From positions 310,001-374,000 of the forward strand of contig NZ_VRTZ01000002.1 of NCBI RefSeq assembly GCF_008017545.1: a DNA stretch of 64,000 nt, in the 5' to 3' direction. Below the pieces are notes generated by a model, which made no database searches, was not told the origin of the DNA, and was given only the letters and a program-made list of their open reading frames with translations. The position numbers were made by a program, and so were the translations under genes. The stretch is from Homoserinibacter sp. GY 40078 (GTDB lineage: Bacteria > Actinomycetota > Actinomycetes > Actinomycetales > Microbacteriaceae). Positions 36,078 through 46,403 of the stretch are shown here, piece after piece (the first letter of the stretch is position 1; each line of letters starts with the position of its first letter).

Positions 36078-37360
36078 GGTTCTGCCCTTCTGAGAGATCG
36101 GTCGGACGATCGGACGCGCTGCGCGACCGCCCGGCCACTGAGCGCGATGAGCAGCGAGCCCATCGCGATGTACTGCACGGTGATGAGCTCGGCGATGTCG
36201 TCGTGCCAGATGAGGAGGAGCACGAGCTGCACGACCGAGGCCCCGAGAAGGATCCACGATTCCGTCATCCGCGACTGGGAGAGACGGGAGCTGGCGACGA
36301 GGTTGCCGACGGCGAACAGCGTGGTCGCTCCGGCGTAAGCGGCGAGGGGAACGCTCAGCCCCCCATAGGCCGGCCCGAGCACGATCTCGAGTACCGGTCC
36401 ACCCATCCACAGAGCGCCGAGCGAGCAGGCCGCACCGATGGCGATCACGGCGAGGATGCCTCCCCGCAACACCGAGGTCGATGAGTCGCCCGCGGCGTGC
36501 CGCCGCGCCACCACGGGGAACACGACCGTGGCGACCGACCACGACAGGAAGAACACCGCGCGTCCGACGAGCGCGATCGCAGCGTAGATGCCTGCTTCGG
36601 TGGGAGTGAAGGCGGCCTTGGCCACGAAGATGTCGCTGTTGTTCGCGATGATCTGACCGAGGAGGAGCACCGAGACGAGCGCGGCGTACTGTCGGACCTC
36701 GCGGCCGGCGATGCCTTCGCCCTCGGGGCCGCCGACAGAGCGGCTCGAGATGCTCACGGCGATGCAGGTGACGACGAACGAGACGCTCAGGGCCGTTGTC
36801 GCGCCGATCACCCCGAATCCGGACGCGACCAGGAGGATGCCGAGCCCCACCCGGGTGAGCATCTCGATCACGAATGAGAGGGCGAGAGTCGGGAGCAACA
36901 GTCTCGCCTGCATGATCCCGCGGCCGACCGCCTGCACGAGCCAGAACGGGATTCCCACCGCGAGGATCACGAAGGGCCACGGGGATGCGGTCTGGAACAC
37001 GGCGGACCAGACGGGGGCGGCGCCCGCGAGAATCAGTCCGGCGGCGAGCCCCGCGATCAGCGCAGTCCGCCGCAGACGCCGGGCGAGTCGGTCGGAGTCG
37101 CCCGGGAAGCCGAGCTCGTCGCTGCGGGCGATGAATCGCGCGGCGACGAGCTGGAGGCACAGTGCGATCGAGGTCAGGGTGAACAGGAACGTCACCATCA
37201 GGTTGGCGTCCGAGAACTCCGCCGGAGTGAGCACGCGCCCGAGGTACAGGTTCAGAACGTAATTCCCCGCGTTCGCCACGAGCATCGCGACCCCGAGGAG
37301 CGATCCGCCCCCCAGCAGTCCGCGTGTCGAGGCACGGGCGATCGTCGGCGGCGCAGTCAT
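36074..37360 (-). CDS. Polysaccharide flippase (MATE/Wzx-like)
   Basis: 428-aa membrane protein with about 12 hydrophobic segments of the MOP/polysaccharide-flippase family; LLGGGSLLGVAMLVANAGNYVLNLYLGR at the start matches such flippases. It would flip a lipid-linked glycan across the cell membrane. ATG at 37360 overlaps the GT4 stop (ATGA); a longer reading to 37408 would lie inside GT4. Good match to family, cargo unknown. Confidence 0.82.
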   Translation of the reverse strand: MTAPPTIARASTRGLLGGGSLLGVAMLVANAGNYVLNLYLGRVLTPAEFSDANLMVTFLFTLTSIALCLQLVAARFIARSDELGFPGDSDRLARRLRRTALIAGLAAGLILAGAAPVWSAVFQTASPWPFVILAVGIPFWLVQAVGRGIMQARLLLPTLALSFVIEMLTRVGLGILLVASGFGVIGATTALSVSFVVTCIAVSISSRSVGGPEGEGIAGREVRQYAALVSVLLLGQIIANNSDIFVAKAAFTPTEAGIYAAIALVGRAVFFLSWSVATVVFPVVARRHAAGDSSTSVLRGGILAVIAIGAACSLGALWMGGPVLEIVLGPAYGGLSVPLAAYAGATTLFAVGNLVASSRLSQSRMTESWILLGASVVQLVLLLIWHDDIAELITVQYIAMGSLLIALSGRAVAQRVRSSDRSLRRAEP

Positions 37361-38544
37361 CGTGACGCCTGCCGATCGAGGAGACGTCCGATGTGGGCGA
37401 CGTGCCACTGCGCGATCTCCGACATGGGGATTCCCGTTGCGGCGGCGAAGTTCCTGCGGCCGAGCGATTCCCGTGCCGCGGGGTCGTCGAGCACCTCCGC
37501 GAGCGCATCGGCGAGGCTGTGCGGATCCCCGGGCTGAAAGTAGACGCCCCGGAATCCCTCCTCTTCGAGAATGTCCACGAGGTCGCCGATCCTCGGCAGG
37601 ACCGCAGCCCGCCCGTACTCACCCGCCTGGTGCAGGACCCCGGAACTACCCGTCGTCGAGGTGTAGGGGAAGGCGACGACGGATGCCGAGAGGAACAGTC
37701 CGGCGACATCCTTCTCGGCGACGTAGCCGGGGAATTCGATGTTCGGAACCTCGGCGTATCGTTCGGCGGCGGCGGCCATGTAGCCCTTCGAATTGGGGCT
37801 GTCGGTGCCGGCGAGCACCAGGCGGAGGTCGTCGTATCCGCGGCGCAGCAGCTCCTGGTAGGCGTCGACCAGCATGTCCACGGTCTTGTAGGTGCCCCAC
37901 TTGCCGAACGCCATGATCGTGCGCGGGCCCGGGGGAGGGGCGAATGAGGGGATGGCGACGTCGTCGAAGCTCCCGTGCGGCACGAGGATCGCGTTGTCGG
38001 CTCGGTAGCTGGAGCGGAGGAACTCGACGTATCGCGGGATCGTGAGTGCCACGAGGTCGGCGCGCAGCAGGATCCGGGTGAGCACCCGCCCGGCGAAGGT
38101 CATCAGCCGAGCCGTCACGGCTGAATCGGCGAAACCGGCGTCCTTCATGTCGACGTTGTCGGCGAGATTGTGGAGGATGAGCACCGTCGGTACTTTGCGG
38201 AGCCGCAACAGGGCCGGGACCAGAAGCCCCAGCGCGCCCGGTGCGCGTTTGTCGCCGAAGGACGCGAACTGCAGATTGAGCACGACGGCGTCCGGTGCGG
38301 TGCGTGCGATCTCTCTCGGGATGCTGCGGGCATTCCCCATCGAGTTGAGTCGCCAGCAAGGGTGGACCTCGACTTTGTCCATGGGGTCGGGCGCACCCGC
38401 GTCGGTGATGTCGCAGTAGACGATGACCTCGTCGACCTCGTCGAGGTTCGCGAGGTGACGCACCAGGTGGTAGCCGTACTCGCTCAGACTGTTGCGGCCG
38501 GGCGGGAACGCAGAAACCACCCCGACTCGAACACCACGCATCAT
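37357..38544 (-). CDS. Glycosyltransferase family 4 (GT-B)
   Basis: About 395-aa retaining GT-B enzyme. N-terminal VGVVSAFPPGRNSLSEYGYHLVRHL acceptor half; nucleotide-sugar half IMAFGKWGTYKTVDMLVDAYQEL from residue 215 and the E-x7-E-like block SVVAFPYTSTTGSSGVLHQAGEYGRA. The ATG at 38544 or the adjacent one at 38541 follow a GGGGGG at a normal distance. First gene of the nine-gene operon. Sugar and linkage unknown. Confidence 0.88.
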   Translation of the reverse strand: MMRGVRVGVVSAFPPGRNSLSEYGYHLVRHLANLDEVDEVIVYCDITDAGAPDPMDKVEVHPCWRLNSMGNARSIPREIARTAPDAVVLNLQFASFGDKRAPGALGLLVPALLRLRKVPTVLILHNLADNVDMKDAGFADSAVTARLMTFAGRVLTRILLRADLVALTIPRYVEFLRSSYRADNAILVPHGSFDDVAIPSFAPPPGPRTIMAFGKWGTYKTVDMLVDAYQELLRRGYDDLRLVLAGTDSPNSKGYMAAAAERYAEVPNIEFPGYVAEKDVAGLFLSASVVAFPYTSTTGSSGVLHQAGEYGRAAVLPRIGDLVDILEEEGFRGVYFQPGDPHSLADALAEVLDDPAARESLGRRNFAAATGIPMSEIAQWHVAHIGRLLDRQASR

Positions 38545-38559
38545 TGCGCCCCCCGTGAA

Positions 38560-38575
38560 TGCGGTCCGCACCGCA
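38560..38575 (-). promoter_or_regulatory. Hairpin in the GT4 operon leader
   Basis: TGCGGT-CCGC-ACCGCA on the plus strand (a 6-base stem in either reading), about 8-10 nt before the G-run that acts as ribosome site. It could affect translation of the first gene. A TAGACT at 38608-38613 (minus strand) may be the promoter. Confidence 0.35.
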
Positions 38576-38753
38576 CTCGCATTGCTGCCCCCAGTTGGGG
38601 TGGGGCGAGTCTACCGCCGCCCTTGTCGCAGGCCGAGGTCCCCGTCTGGGTGACGTTCATGCGGTTGACCGGCGGTTTCGTGTATTGCACTCTTGACACC
38701 ACATCTGCGCGACGTGCTGTGCGCGGTGGCGGAGATGACACAAGGGGGTTGTC

Positions 38754-41312
38754 ATGCCGGAGGATGTAGGGCGCATCTTCGAGGAGGGGCCGCGGCAGGT
38801 GGTCGCCGCCTTCGCCGTGTTGTTCGCGGTCGTCATCTTCTACGGGTCCTCGCTGTGGCTGCTTCCGCCGGGGGAGTCGACGTCGCTCTGGTTCGCGATC
38901 GGGCACCTGGTCGTCCTCGCGGCGTCGGCGGCGCTCGTTGGTGTGCGCGTCGTATCCGTGCGCCGTGAACGGCTCGCATGGAGCCTCATGGGGGTGGGGC
39001 TCCTGGCATTGGCAGTCGCCGATGCCATCGAGTCGTTTTCGGTCGCACCGGGACAGTTCCAGTCGCACAGCGCCGCGTCGAATGTGTCGTACACGATCTT
39101 CGCCCTCGCGGTGCTCGTCGCCCTGGGGGTGTTGATTCGACAGCGCTCAGCACGCCTTCCGTTCTCGGTCTGGCTCGACGGATTGATCGCAGCGCTCGGA
39201 CTGCTGACGGTCGTCTCGTTCTTCACGTTCAGCCCCGATGAGGAATTCAACGGCGTCGAGGTGGCCGAGCTGCTGTACCCATTCGCGCCCCTGCTCTTCG
39301 CGGCGATGCTCGTCGCGTCGTTGACAGCGCTCGACAGCCGACCGAGCGCGGGGTGGTGGCTTCAGTCGGTCGCCTCTGTGCTGATGATCGCCGCGAACAT
39401 CGTTCTCGGACCAGCGCTGGCCTCGGGGGTGTATGCGGTCGGGAACCCTGTCGACGTTCTTTGGCCCCTCGCCACCGTTCTCATGGCTCTTGCCGCGTGG
39501 TGCGCTCCTCCTCGGGCAACGCCGCGAGAGGCGAGCTTCCGCGCCACCGTGTTCGCGCCGGCGGTCTTCTCGGTCGCCGCTCTCGTGGTGCTCGTGATCA
39601 ATGAGATGGGTGAGGGCGCCGACATCCCCGAGTACTTCGCCTTCGCTGCTCTCGCTGCGGCGATGGTGCGCCTGCTGATCTCCGTCGCGGAGGCCGAGCG
39701 GCTTCGTCGGCGAGAGCAGACGCTCAATCGCGACCTCGAACGTGCGCGAGACGAGGCGCTCGCTGCGGCATCGGCGAAGGCGGCGTTCCTCGCGACCATG
39801 AGCCATGAGATCCGGTCGCCGTTAAATGCCGTTCTGGGCATGAACGAGCTTCTCTTGGATACGGAGCTCGATGTCGAGCAACGCGAGTACGTCGAAAAAG
39901 CGCTCTTGAGCGGGTCGCTTCTGCGTGAACTCATCACCGACATCCTCGATTTCACGAAGATCGACGCCGGCGCCATCCAGCTGGAACACCAGCGCTTCGA
40001 TCTGGTTCGGCTGGTCGAGGGGAGCGTCACGATTCTCTCTTTCGCCGCCGAGAGCAAGAACCTTCCGCTCCAGGTCGACTACGGACCGGGGCTGCCCGTC
40101 AGCGTCCTGGGAGATGCGACGCGCGTGCGTCAGGTGCTCGTGAACCTCCTCACCAACGCGGTCAAGTTCACGGATCACGGGGAGGTGCGGCTGAGGGTTG
40201 CGCGTGGGGGAGAGCCGGATTCGATCCGTTTCGAGGTGTCGGATTCCGGAATCGGCATCGATCCGGAGCAGGTGGCGCGGCTCTTCGAACCGTTCACGCA
40301 GGCCGACGAGTCGACGACCCGGGTGTACGGGGGCACCGGACTCGGGCTGTCGATCTGCCAATCACTCGTCGAGATGATGGGCGGAAGGATCGAGGTTGCA
40401 AGCGTTCCGGGTGTGGGCTCGCGATTCTGGTTCGAGGTCGCGCTCCCGGCCGCCGACACCGGCGCCGACCCCGTGACGTCACCGAGCGACCCCGATACTC
40501 GGTCGCATTCCCCTCATACGGTGCGTGAACTGAAGGTTCTGGTCGCCGAGGACAACCCGACCCTCCAACTCCTGTCGACGCGACTCGTCGCCAAGCTCGG
40601 GCATCGCGTGTCGATGGTCGAGAACGGTGCAGCTGCCGTCGAAGCGTCCCGCCGGGAGCGTTTCGACGTGATTCTGATGGACATGTTCATGCCCGTCATG
40701 GACGGCTTGGAGGCCATGCGGCGCATCCGATCGGCCGGACCCGATGTGTTTCAGCCGTACATCGTGGCCCTCACCGCCGCGACGACCGCCCAGGATAAGG
40801 AGGACTGTCTCGCGGCCGGTGCCGACACCCACGTCTCGAAGCCCTTCAGCAGTGACGACCTTCGGCGTGCCCTTTTGGCCGTCGAGATCGCACATTCGCC
40901 GGAACAGGAACCGGAACCCACGGCCGAACCCCAGCCCGCACCCGAGCCGGCAGCCCAGCGGTCAGCCGACGCCTCGCAGCCGAGGTTGAGCTCGGTGATC
41001 CTGGACGAACTGGAGCCGGAGGAACGGGAAGAGCTGCTGAGTTCGTTCCTCACCCGCAGCCGCCTCGATCTGCGCGACATGGAGCGCGCGCTCGCGCTGG
41101 GCGACGAGAGCGACGTGAAGTTCGTTGCGCACCGCCTGCGCGGCGGCAGCCTGACGGTCGGAGCTACGGACCTCGCCGAGGAGTGTCTCGCCATCGAAGA
41201 CGGTCCGGCGGATCAGCCCACCGATCCGGCTCGCGTCACCGCAGTCCGGGATGCGGTCGAAGGCGTCGTCCGTCGCATCGAGGCGGAGCTCCGTGCCCAT
41301 CCCGCCCCGTAG
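38754..41312 (+). CDS. Hybrid sensor histidine kinase with receiver and Hpt domains
   Basis: 852-aa membrane sensor kinase. About nine hydrophobic segments fill residues 15-310 with no named sensor domain; then a short coiled coil, HisKA with phospho-His351 in [13 protein letters not shown], HATPase ([20 protein letters not shown]), receiver with Asp643 in LMDMFMPV, a Pro/Gln linker and a C-terminal Hpt domain with His793 in VAHRLRGGS. The chain His351-Asp643-His793 fits a phosphorelay ending on a separate receiver. ATG with AAGGGGG upstream. Divergent from the GT4 operon, likely its input. Confidence 0.93.
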   Translation: MPEDVGRIFEEGPRQVVAAFAVLFAVVIFYGSSLWLLPPGESTSLWFAIGHLVVLAASAALVGVRVVSVRRERLAWSLMGVGLLALAVADAIESFSVAPGQFQSHSAASNVSYTIFALAVLVALGVLIRQRSARLPFSVWLDGLIAALGLLTVVSFFTFSPDEEFNGVEVAELLYPFAPLLFAAMLVASLTALDSRPSAGWWLQSVASVLMIAANIVLGPALASGVYAVGNPVDVLWPLATVLMALAAWCAPPRATPREASFRATVFAPAVFSVAALVVLVINEMGEGADIPEYFAFAALAAAMVRLLISVAEAERLRRREQTLNRDLERARDEALAAASAKAAFLATMSHEIRSPLNAVLGMNELLLDTELDVEQREYVEKALLSGSLLRELITDILDFTKIDAGAIQLEHQRFDLVRLVEGSVTILSFAAESKNLPLQVDYGPGLPVSVLGDATRVRQVLVNLLTNAVKFTDHGEVRLRVARGGEPDSIRFEVSDSGIGIDPEQVARLFEPFTQADESTTRVYGGTGLGLSICQSLVEMMGGRIEVASVPGVGSRFWFEVALPAADTGADPVTSPSDPDTRSHSPHTVRELKVLVAEDNPTLQLLSTRLVAKLGHRVSMVENGAAAVEASRRERFDVILMDMFMPVMDGLEAMRRIRSAGPDVFQPYIVALTAATTAQDKEDCLAAGADTHVSKPFSSDDLRRALLAVEIAHSPEQEPEPTAEPQPAPEPAAQRSADASQPRLSSVILDELEPEEREELLSSFLTRSRLDLRDMERALALGDESDVKFVAHRLRGGSLTVGATDLAEECLAIEDGPADQPTDPARVTAVRDAVEGVVRRIEAELRAHPAP

Positions 41313-44300
41313 TCGGCCGTCACGAGGGCTTTCCGTTCGCTCGATCGCTCTTGTCGCGGGGGCGTTCTACTACGTCGCTGCTCTCGTGATCTTCCGGGAC
41401 GTCCTGTTCGCGATCCCCTCGGTCTTGCGAGGCGAGACCGTCATCGTCGGCGACGAACTGGTGCCCTTCTTCAACTGGCATACCCAGCTGCTCGATCAGG
41501 CCGCGGGTCAGTTCAACGACCTCGTCCACGGCTACGAGTTCCGGGTTCGCTACGCCTTCCTGACGACCTGGCTGCGGTTCTACCCCGTGCTCCCGTTCGC
41601 GATCCTCCTCGTGATCCCGACGCTGTTCTGGGTGACGTACCTGACGGTCGCGCGGTTCATCGAACGCGTCTTCACCGCGTTGTCGCCGCAGGCGATCTAT
41701 CTGGCGACGTTCTTTCCCGTCGCGCTGATCTACCTGATCATGGTCTACTCCAAGATCACGCACTTCTACACGCTGATCCTGGGGCTCGTCATGATGACGA
41801 TGTCGGCGCTGTGGATGCTCTATGCGCTGCTGTTCGCGGGGCGCGCGTGGAAGCGATACATGGTGATCGCCTGCCTAGCCACTCTGCTGAATCCGGCGAT
41901 CCACTACCTGATTCTGTTCAGCCTGTTCTTCGGGCTCACGATCGTCACGCTTCTCGTCGGCGAGCTCGCCAACTGGATCCGGCGCGGTGGCCCGGCGCGC
42001 CTGCGCACGCTGCCCGCGCGGGTGCGCGGGTTCATGACCGACGGCGGGCGCTGGCCGAGGTTGCGCCGCGCGTTCGCGAGATGGTCGGCGACGACCTCGG
42101 GACGCGTCGTGCTCGCGTTCGCGATGTACGTCGCGATCACCCTCGTGCCGTACGCGCTGTTCGTGAAGTACGTGGCGCTGGCGGGGGTATCGAACCTGAC
42201 CGACACCGTGCCCGGGGACTTCTATTTCATCCAGGATGCATCGGTCTCGTGGCTGCACATGTTCTCGTGGGATCTCGCGGGCATCACCGACAAGATCCTC
42301 TTCGGCGACTATCTGGCCAAAGTGCCGCGGTATCCGGACGCCGCCTACACGCTGCTACTGGTCGTCCCGCTGCTGGTGCCCGCGGTACGACGGCGCCTGT
42401 TTCGCACGAGGCCGCACCGCCAGCTTCTCGGCGTGATCGCCGTGGCGATCGTGTTCGCCCTCTGGGCCACCATCGGCTACGGCGAGCCGCTGTGGTTCCC
42501 CACCTTCCACCGCACACTCGCCGCGCTCGCAACCACGGCGAACGAGAGCAATTCGGCGATCGGCGACCTGCTCGTGACCGCGGCAGGAACAGTCGTCCAG
42601 ATCCTGCGGTTCCCCCACCGCTTCCAGCTCATCCTCTTCATGCTGGCGCCCCTCGTCATGTCGCTGACGCTGGCGTACCTCATCGACGTCGTGAGCGGAA
42701 GGTGGCTGCGCCGCTCGGCGCACCGATCCACGGGCGAGGTCCTCATCAAGCTGCTCGCGACAGTGAGCGTCGGCGCGGTGTTCTTCACCCCGTTCTGGTC
42801 CAACGATCCTTACCGCACCGTCTTCGCTTCGGGGAACATGGCCGGATTCCTCTCGCCGTTTCCCTTGCAGGATCTCAAGGACCTGAAGCGGGCCATCAAG
42901 GAGCTGCCGGAAGGCAAGACGGTCGTCATCCCGCCGACGGAGACGGCCAAGCTCGTAGGTGACAGCAACGGAGTCGACCACAAGTTCATCGACAAGTTCT
43001 TCATCTACTACCTCGACAAGCCGAGCTACTACTACGGCCTCACCGGCGACGTGCAGAACAAGTTTGACTTCTTCCTCATCCTGCGGGGCTTGTACTACCG
43101 GCAGGACTGGTGGATCAACGTGGCACGGGACATCAACGTGAAGTACATCGTGGTGAACCGGCGCATCCACTCCAACGGAGGCATCGGAGCGGAGTACCTC
43201 CCGAACGTCGAGAGCTTCGTCGAGCCGGGCCTCGCGCGACTCTCGGACGACATCGCGCTGCGGTTCGAGAACGACAGCTATGCGCTCTACGAGATCACGG
43301 ACCTCCCGAGCGGCCCGCGTGACACGATCCTGGTCGACTCCAGCTGGCAGAGCTATCTCGATCTCGTTTTCTCGAGGCGCAATCTCAGCCGCTGCTACAC
43401 GTTCGAATTCACTCCGTACGTCGACCTCGCCGCGGCGCGTGCAGGGCCGCCGATCAAGCTCCTCACCGACGACGAGCCGACGTCGGCGCTCGATCTCTAC
43501 CTGCTCGAGCATCCGGAGGCGATCTCCGGGCCGGATACGCGGATGTTCGCCTTCAACCCCGACGTGGTCGCGTCCAACTACTACCTCTCGCCGATGTTCC
43601 GGTCGTTCCTGCTGTTCTCGAACACCAAGTGGAATCGGATGGGCATGATCACCCCGGGCGTGTTCGGCACCCTGCGCGGTTCTTTCGTGGGCCTCCCGCG
43701 TGACACCGAGATCGCCATCCCGGTCGACATCGCCGAGTCGGGGCGATACCGCGTGCTCATGCGGACAGCGAATACGGCGAACACCGTCCAGGTGACCGCG
43801 CCGTCGCTCGGCTTCGATGAGACGTTCGAACTTCGCTCGCCCCCGGAGAACGTGAAGTTCTACCCGGTCGATGACGTGTACGACACGGACAGGGTCGCTG
43901 TCGATGCGTCCGGAATGTCGGTATCCGAAATCGAGGATGCCGTTCCCGAAGAACTCGTCGCCGTCAACTTCGGTTACAGCTACCAGGACCTCGGGGTCGT
44001 CGACGCGGACGCCGGAACGCATACCTTCTCCCTGCAGAAGACGGACCAGAATCCGATGCTCTTCGAGGGGATGATGCTCGTGCCAGACGACGTCTACCAG
44101 ACGCTCGAACTGCCGACCGATGTCGTCCCGATCACCGACCCGAACGAACTCGACTGCTCGGAGCGGACCGAGAGTTCGGGACCGGACGACGGCTACGTCG
44201 ACGCGGCAGCCAACCCGGAACACGCGAACCTGACCCAGGACGAGCTGCTCAATCTCGCTGCCGCCGATGTCGGCGATCTCGAGCCCCCGGCGGGCGGTGT

Positions 44301-44472
44301 GGTCGGCTCCAGCTGGATCGGGGTGGGGGTGACGGTCCTCATCCTCCTGATGAGTGGCCTCATCGTGCGCTGGCGCTCGCGTTCCCGTCCTGATGATCCG
44401 GCACCCGACGACCCCGCACCCGACGACCCACCCTCTGACGACGACGACGACGACAAGGAGCCGACATCATGA
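41293..44472 (+). CDS. Very large polytopic membrane protein, unknown
   Basis: 1059-aa protein I do not recognise. About 13 hydrophobic segments in residues 15-520 resemble a GT-C or YfhO-like membrane core (the loop after the first helix reads [17 protein letters not shown] with acidic residues). A long outer region of about 500 residues follows, then a final helix near 1010 and an acidic tail [24 protein letters not shown] at 41293 is chosen over 41251 because GGAG lies 5 nt upstream; it overlaps the kinase end by 20 nt. A membrane glycosyltransferase or a glycan ligase role is a guess from fold impression and neighbours. Confidence 0.7.
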   Translation: MPIPPRSRPSRGLSVRSIALVAGAFYYVAALVIFRDVLFAIPSVLRGETVIVGDELVPFFNWHTQLLDQAAGQFNDLVHGYEFRVRYAFLTTWLRFYPVLPFAILLVIPTLFWVTYLTVARFIERVFTALSPQAIYLATFFPVALIYLIMVYSKITHFYTLILGLVMMTMSALWMLYALLFAGRAWKRYMVIACLATLLNPAIHYLILFSLFFGLTIVTLLVGELANWIRRGGPARLRTLPARVRGFMTDGGRWPRLRRAFARWSATTSGRVVLAFAMYVAITLVPYALFVKYVALAGVSNLTDTVPGDFYFIQDASVSWLHMFSWDLAGITDKILFGDYLAKVPRYPDAAYTLLLVVPLLVPAVRRRLFRTRPHRQLLGVIAVAIVFALWATIGYGEPLWFPTFHRTLAALATTANESNSAIGDLLVTAAGTVVQILRFPHRFQLILFMLAPLVMSLTLAYLIDVVSGRWLRRSAHRSTGEVLIKLLATVSVGAVFFTPFWSNDPYRTVFASGNMAGFLSPFPLQDLKDLKRAIKELPEGKTVVIPPTETAKLVGDSNGVDHKFIDKFFIYYLDKPSYYYGLTGDVQNKFDFFLILRGLYYRQDWWINVARDINVKYIVVNRRIHSNGGIGAEYLPNVESFVEPGLARLSDDIALRFENDSYALYEITDLPSGPRDTILVDSSWQSYLDLVFSRRNLSRCYTFEFTPYVDLAAARAGPPIKLLTDDEPTSALDLYLLEHPEAISGPDTRMFAFNPDVVASNYYLSPMFRSFLLFSNTKWNRMGMITPGVFGTLRGSFVGLPRDTEIAIPVDIAESGRYRVLMRTANTANTVQVTAPSLGFDETFELRSPPENVKFYPVDDVYDTDRVAVDASGMSVSEIEDAVPEELVAVNFGYSYQDLGVVDADAGTHTFSLQKTDQNPMLFEGMMLVPDDVYQTLELPTDVVPITDPNELDCSERTESSGPDDGYVDAAANPEHANLTQDELLNLAAADVGDLEPPAGGVVGSSWIGVGVTVLILLMSGLIVRWRSRSRPDDPAPDDPAPDDPPSDDDDDDKEPTS

Positions 44473-45644
44473 GCCCGCATCCGCGACGCATTGTGTTCCT
44501 CGGGACGCACGGGCAGTACAACATCGGGGACGAACTGCTCCTGGAGACGTTTCTGACGCGCCTTGGCAGCGAGCATCACTATGTCGTGAACAGTTACGAC
44601 CCCGACTTCACGCGCGCACAGCTGGGGGACCGCTTCTCCCTGGAGGTGATCGACACCGCCAGCGGGCGACTGCGCCTGCTGCGCGAGCTCCTCCGCTGCG
44701 ACGTGCTGGTTTTCGGGGGAGGGTCGATCATCAAGGAGCTGTACGCCTCGACCGGGCGGAACCGGTACTCGACGCTGCTGATGATTCTGGGCATCGTCAC
44801 CTTCGCACATCGGATCGCCCGCCGACCCATCGCGATGCTCAATGTGGGAGTCGGGCCGCTTCCCAGTCCGCGCGGCCGCAGGCTCGCCCGGAGGATCCTG
44901 TCGCAGGTCGACGAGCTGACGGTGCGTGATGAGCGATCTGCCGAGCTGTGCCGATCGTTCGGCGTGGCCGCTCGCACCGCCACGGACGCGGTCTTCTCGG
45001 CAGACCGCGGCGACCTGCTCGGTGCGCCCCGTGATCGCGCGGCCGGGTCGCGCTCGGGCGAACCCGAGCATGCATCGTCGCCGACCCGGATCGCGTTGAA
45101 CCTCAACTTCGACATCGCGAACCCGTCGAACTGGGAGTTCTTCCTCTCGCGGTTGGCGGTCGCTCTCGAGAGGGTGCACCGGCGCCACCCCCTCGAACTC
45201 CATGCATTGCCGATGCAGGCGGGGTTCAAGGAGCACCACGACGCCGAGATCATCGTCGAGTTCGCTGCGCGCGTTCCGAGCATCCCGTTCGTCGACCACG
45301 CACTGGCATCGCCGTCCGAGGTCGCCGGGGTGATCGTCGACTGCGACATCGTCGTGAGCGAGAGGTTCCATGCGATCGTGATGGCCTCGATCCTCGGCGT
45401 TCCGTGCTTCGTGCTCTCCTACGACGTCAAGGTCGCCGAACTGGCGAACCTGCTGGGTCTCGAGTCCTCGGCAGTCGACATCAACGAACCCTTCGACGCC
45501 GCGGTCGTTGAGGACGGGCTCGTCGACCTGATCGCGCGGAGGGACGCCGAATCAGTGCGACTCGCGGAGCGTGCGACCGAGTTGCGTCGGCGTGCCCGTC
45601 GGGACTTCGCAGACGCCCGGGATGCGTTCACGCGGCTCACGTAA
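44469..45644 (+). CDS. Polysaccharide pyruvyl transferase family protein
   Basis: 391-aa GT-B-like protein of the polysaccharide pyruvyl transferase family, which adds ketal pyruvate to sugars of exopolysaccharides or cell-wall polymers. N-terminal FLGTHGQYNIGDELLLETF, the FGGGSIIKELYAS loop near 80 and C-terminal SERFHAIVMASILGVPCFVLSYDVK, a conserved binding block. Some family members have lost pyruvyl transfer. ATG overlaps the stop of the large membrane gene. Pyruvate-binding residues cannot be checked by eye. Confidence 0.82.
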   Translation: MSPHPRRIVFLGTHGQYNIGDELLLETFLTRLGSEHHYVVNSYDPDFTRAQLGDRFSLEVIDTASGRLRLLRELLRCDVLVFGGGSIIKELYASTGRNRYSTLLMILGIVTFAHRIARRPIAMLNVGVGPLPSPRGRRLARRILSQVDELTVRDERSAELCRSFGVAARTATDAVFSADRGDLLGAPRDRAAGSRSGEPEHASSPTRIALNLNFDIANPSNWEFFLSRLAVALERVHRRHPLELHALPMQAGFKEHHDAEIIVEFAARVPSIPFVDHALASPSEVAGVIVDCDIVVSERFHAIVMASILGVPCFVLSYDVKVAELANLLGLESSAVDINEPFDAAVVEDGLVDLIARRDAESVRLAERATELRRRARRDFADARDAFTRLT

Positions 45645-45657
45645 GACGCACACGTCT
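45644..45657 (+). terminator. Hairpin after the pyruvyl transferase gene
   Basis: AGACG-CACA-CGTCT immediately after the TAA, followed by a pyrimidine-rich CTCATCTT. Short stem, partial T-rich tail. Confidence 0.35.
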
Positions 45658-45710
45658 CTCATCTTGGCCGGTGGATGGCGGGAGTGACGGGATCGCTCAC
45701 CTGGCGCTTC

Positions 45711-45716
45711 TAGGAT
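45711..45716 (+). promoter_or_regulatory. -10 box TAGGAT ahead of tsaC
   Basis: TAGGAT followed by 9 nt and the ATG at 45726. It gives the tsaC-wecA-atpI unit its own start now that prmC is 15 kb away. Confidence 0.45.
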
Positions 45717-45725
45717 GGATGGGCC

Positions 45726-46403
45726 ATGGCGATCTACGACACCGGCGTCCCCGACGAGCTGCTCACGGGGATGCGCCTCGCCCGCGGCGCGATCGCGCGC
45801 GGCGAACTCGTCGTCATCCCCACAGACACGGTCTACGGCGTCGCGGCCGACGCGTTCTCGGCGACCGCGGTGCAGAGCCTGCTCGACGCCAAGGGTCGCG
45901 ACCGCACGGCTCCGCCTCCCGTGCTCGTCCCGAGCCTCGCGACCCTCGACGCGCTCGCCGATCCGATCCCAGATGAGGTGCGCGCGCTCGTCGACGAGTT
46001 CTGGCCGGGCGGGCTCACCGTCATCCTCCGCGCCCGCTCGATGCTCGAGTGGGATCTCGGCGAGACGCGCGGCACCGTGGCACTCCGCATGCCCTCGCAC
46101 CCCATCGCGCTCGAGCTCCTCGCCGAGACCGGCCCGCTCGCGGTGTCGAGCGCCAACCGCACCGGCGAGCCGGCCGCGATGTCCGCCGCAGATGCCGAGG
46201 CGATGCTGGGCGATGCGGTCACGGTCTACCTCGAGGCGGGTCCCGCGGGGGAGGGTTACCCCGATGCCGCCGCCCATGCCGGGTCCACGATCGTCGACGC
46301 CACGAACCTCGAGCATCCCGACGGCAAGCTGCGCATCGTGCGGCACGGGGTGATCCCCGACGACGAGATCGTGAGGGTCGTCGGAGCCGAGCGATGCGCC
46401 TGA
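45726..46403 (+). CDS. tsaC: L-threonylcarbamoyladenylate synthase (Sua5/YrdC)
   Basis: 225-aa enzyme making threonylcarbamoyl-AMP for the t6A37 base of ANN-reading tRNAs. VVIPTDTVYGVAADAF near residue 35, KGRDRTAPPPVLV near 58, SANRTGEPA near 140 match the YrdC fold. Slightly longer than TsaC of E. coli and without the C-terminal Sua5 domain. In other actinobacteria it directly follows prmC. Overlaps the next gene by 10 nt. Confidence 0.93.
   Translation: MAIYDTGVPDELLTGMRLARGAIARGELVVIPTDTVYGVAADAFSATAVQSLLDAKGRDRTAPPPVLVPSLATLDALADPIPDEVRALVDEFWPGGLTVILRARSMLEWDLGETRGTVALRMPSHPIALELLAETGPLAVSSANRTGEPAAMSAADAEAMLGDAVTVYLEAGPAGEGYPDAAAHAGSTIVDATNLEHPDGKLRIVRHGVIPDDEIVRVVGAERCA

Noticed and set aside
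42355-44223. 622-codon frame antisense to the large membrane protein
   Set aside because: Shadow of a real gene; composition of Asp/Arg/Val typical of antisense frames in GC-rich DNA.
30708-45644. Prophage or transposon origin of the block
   Set aside because: No integrase, transposase, tRNA end or direct repeat was found at either edge; the cause of the insertion is left open.
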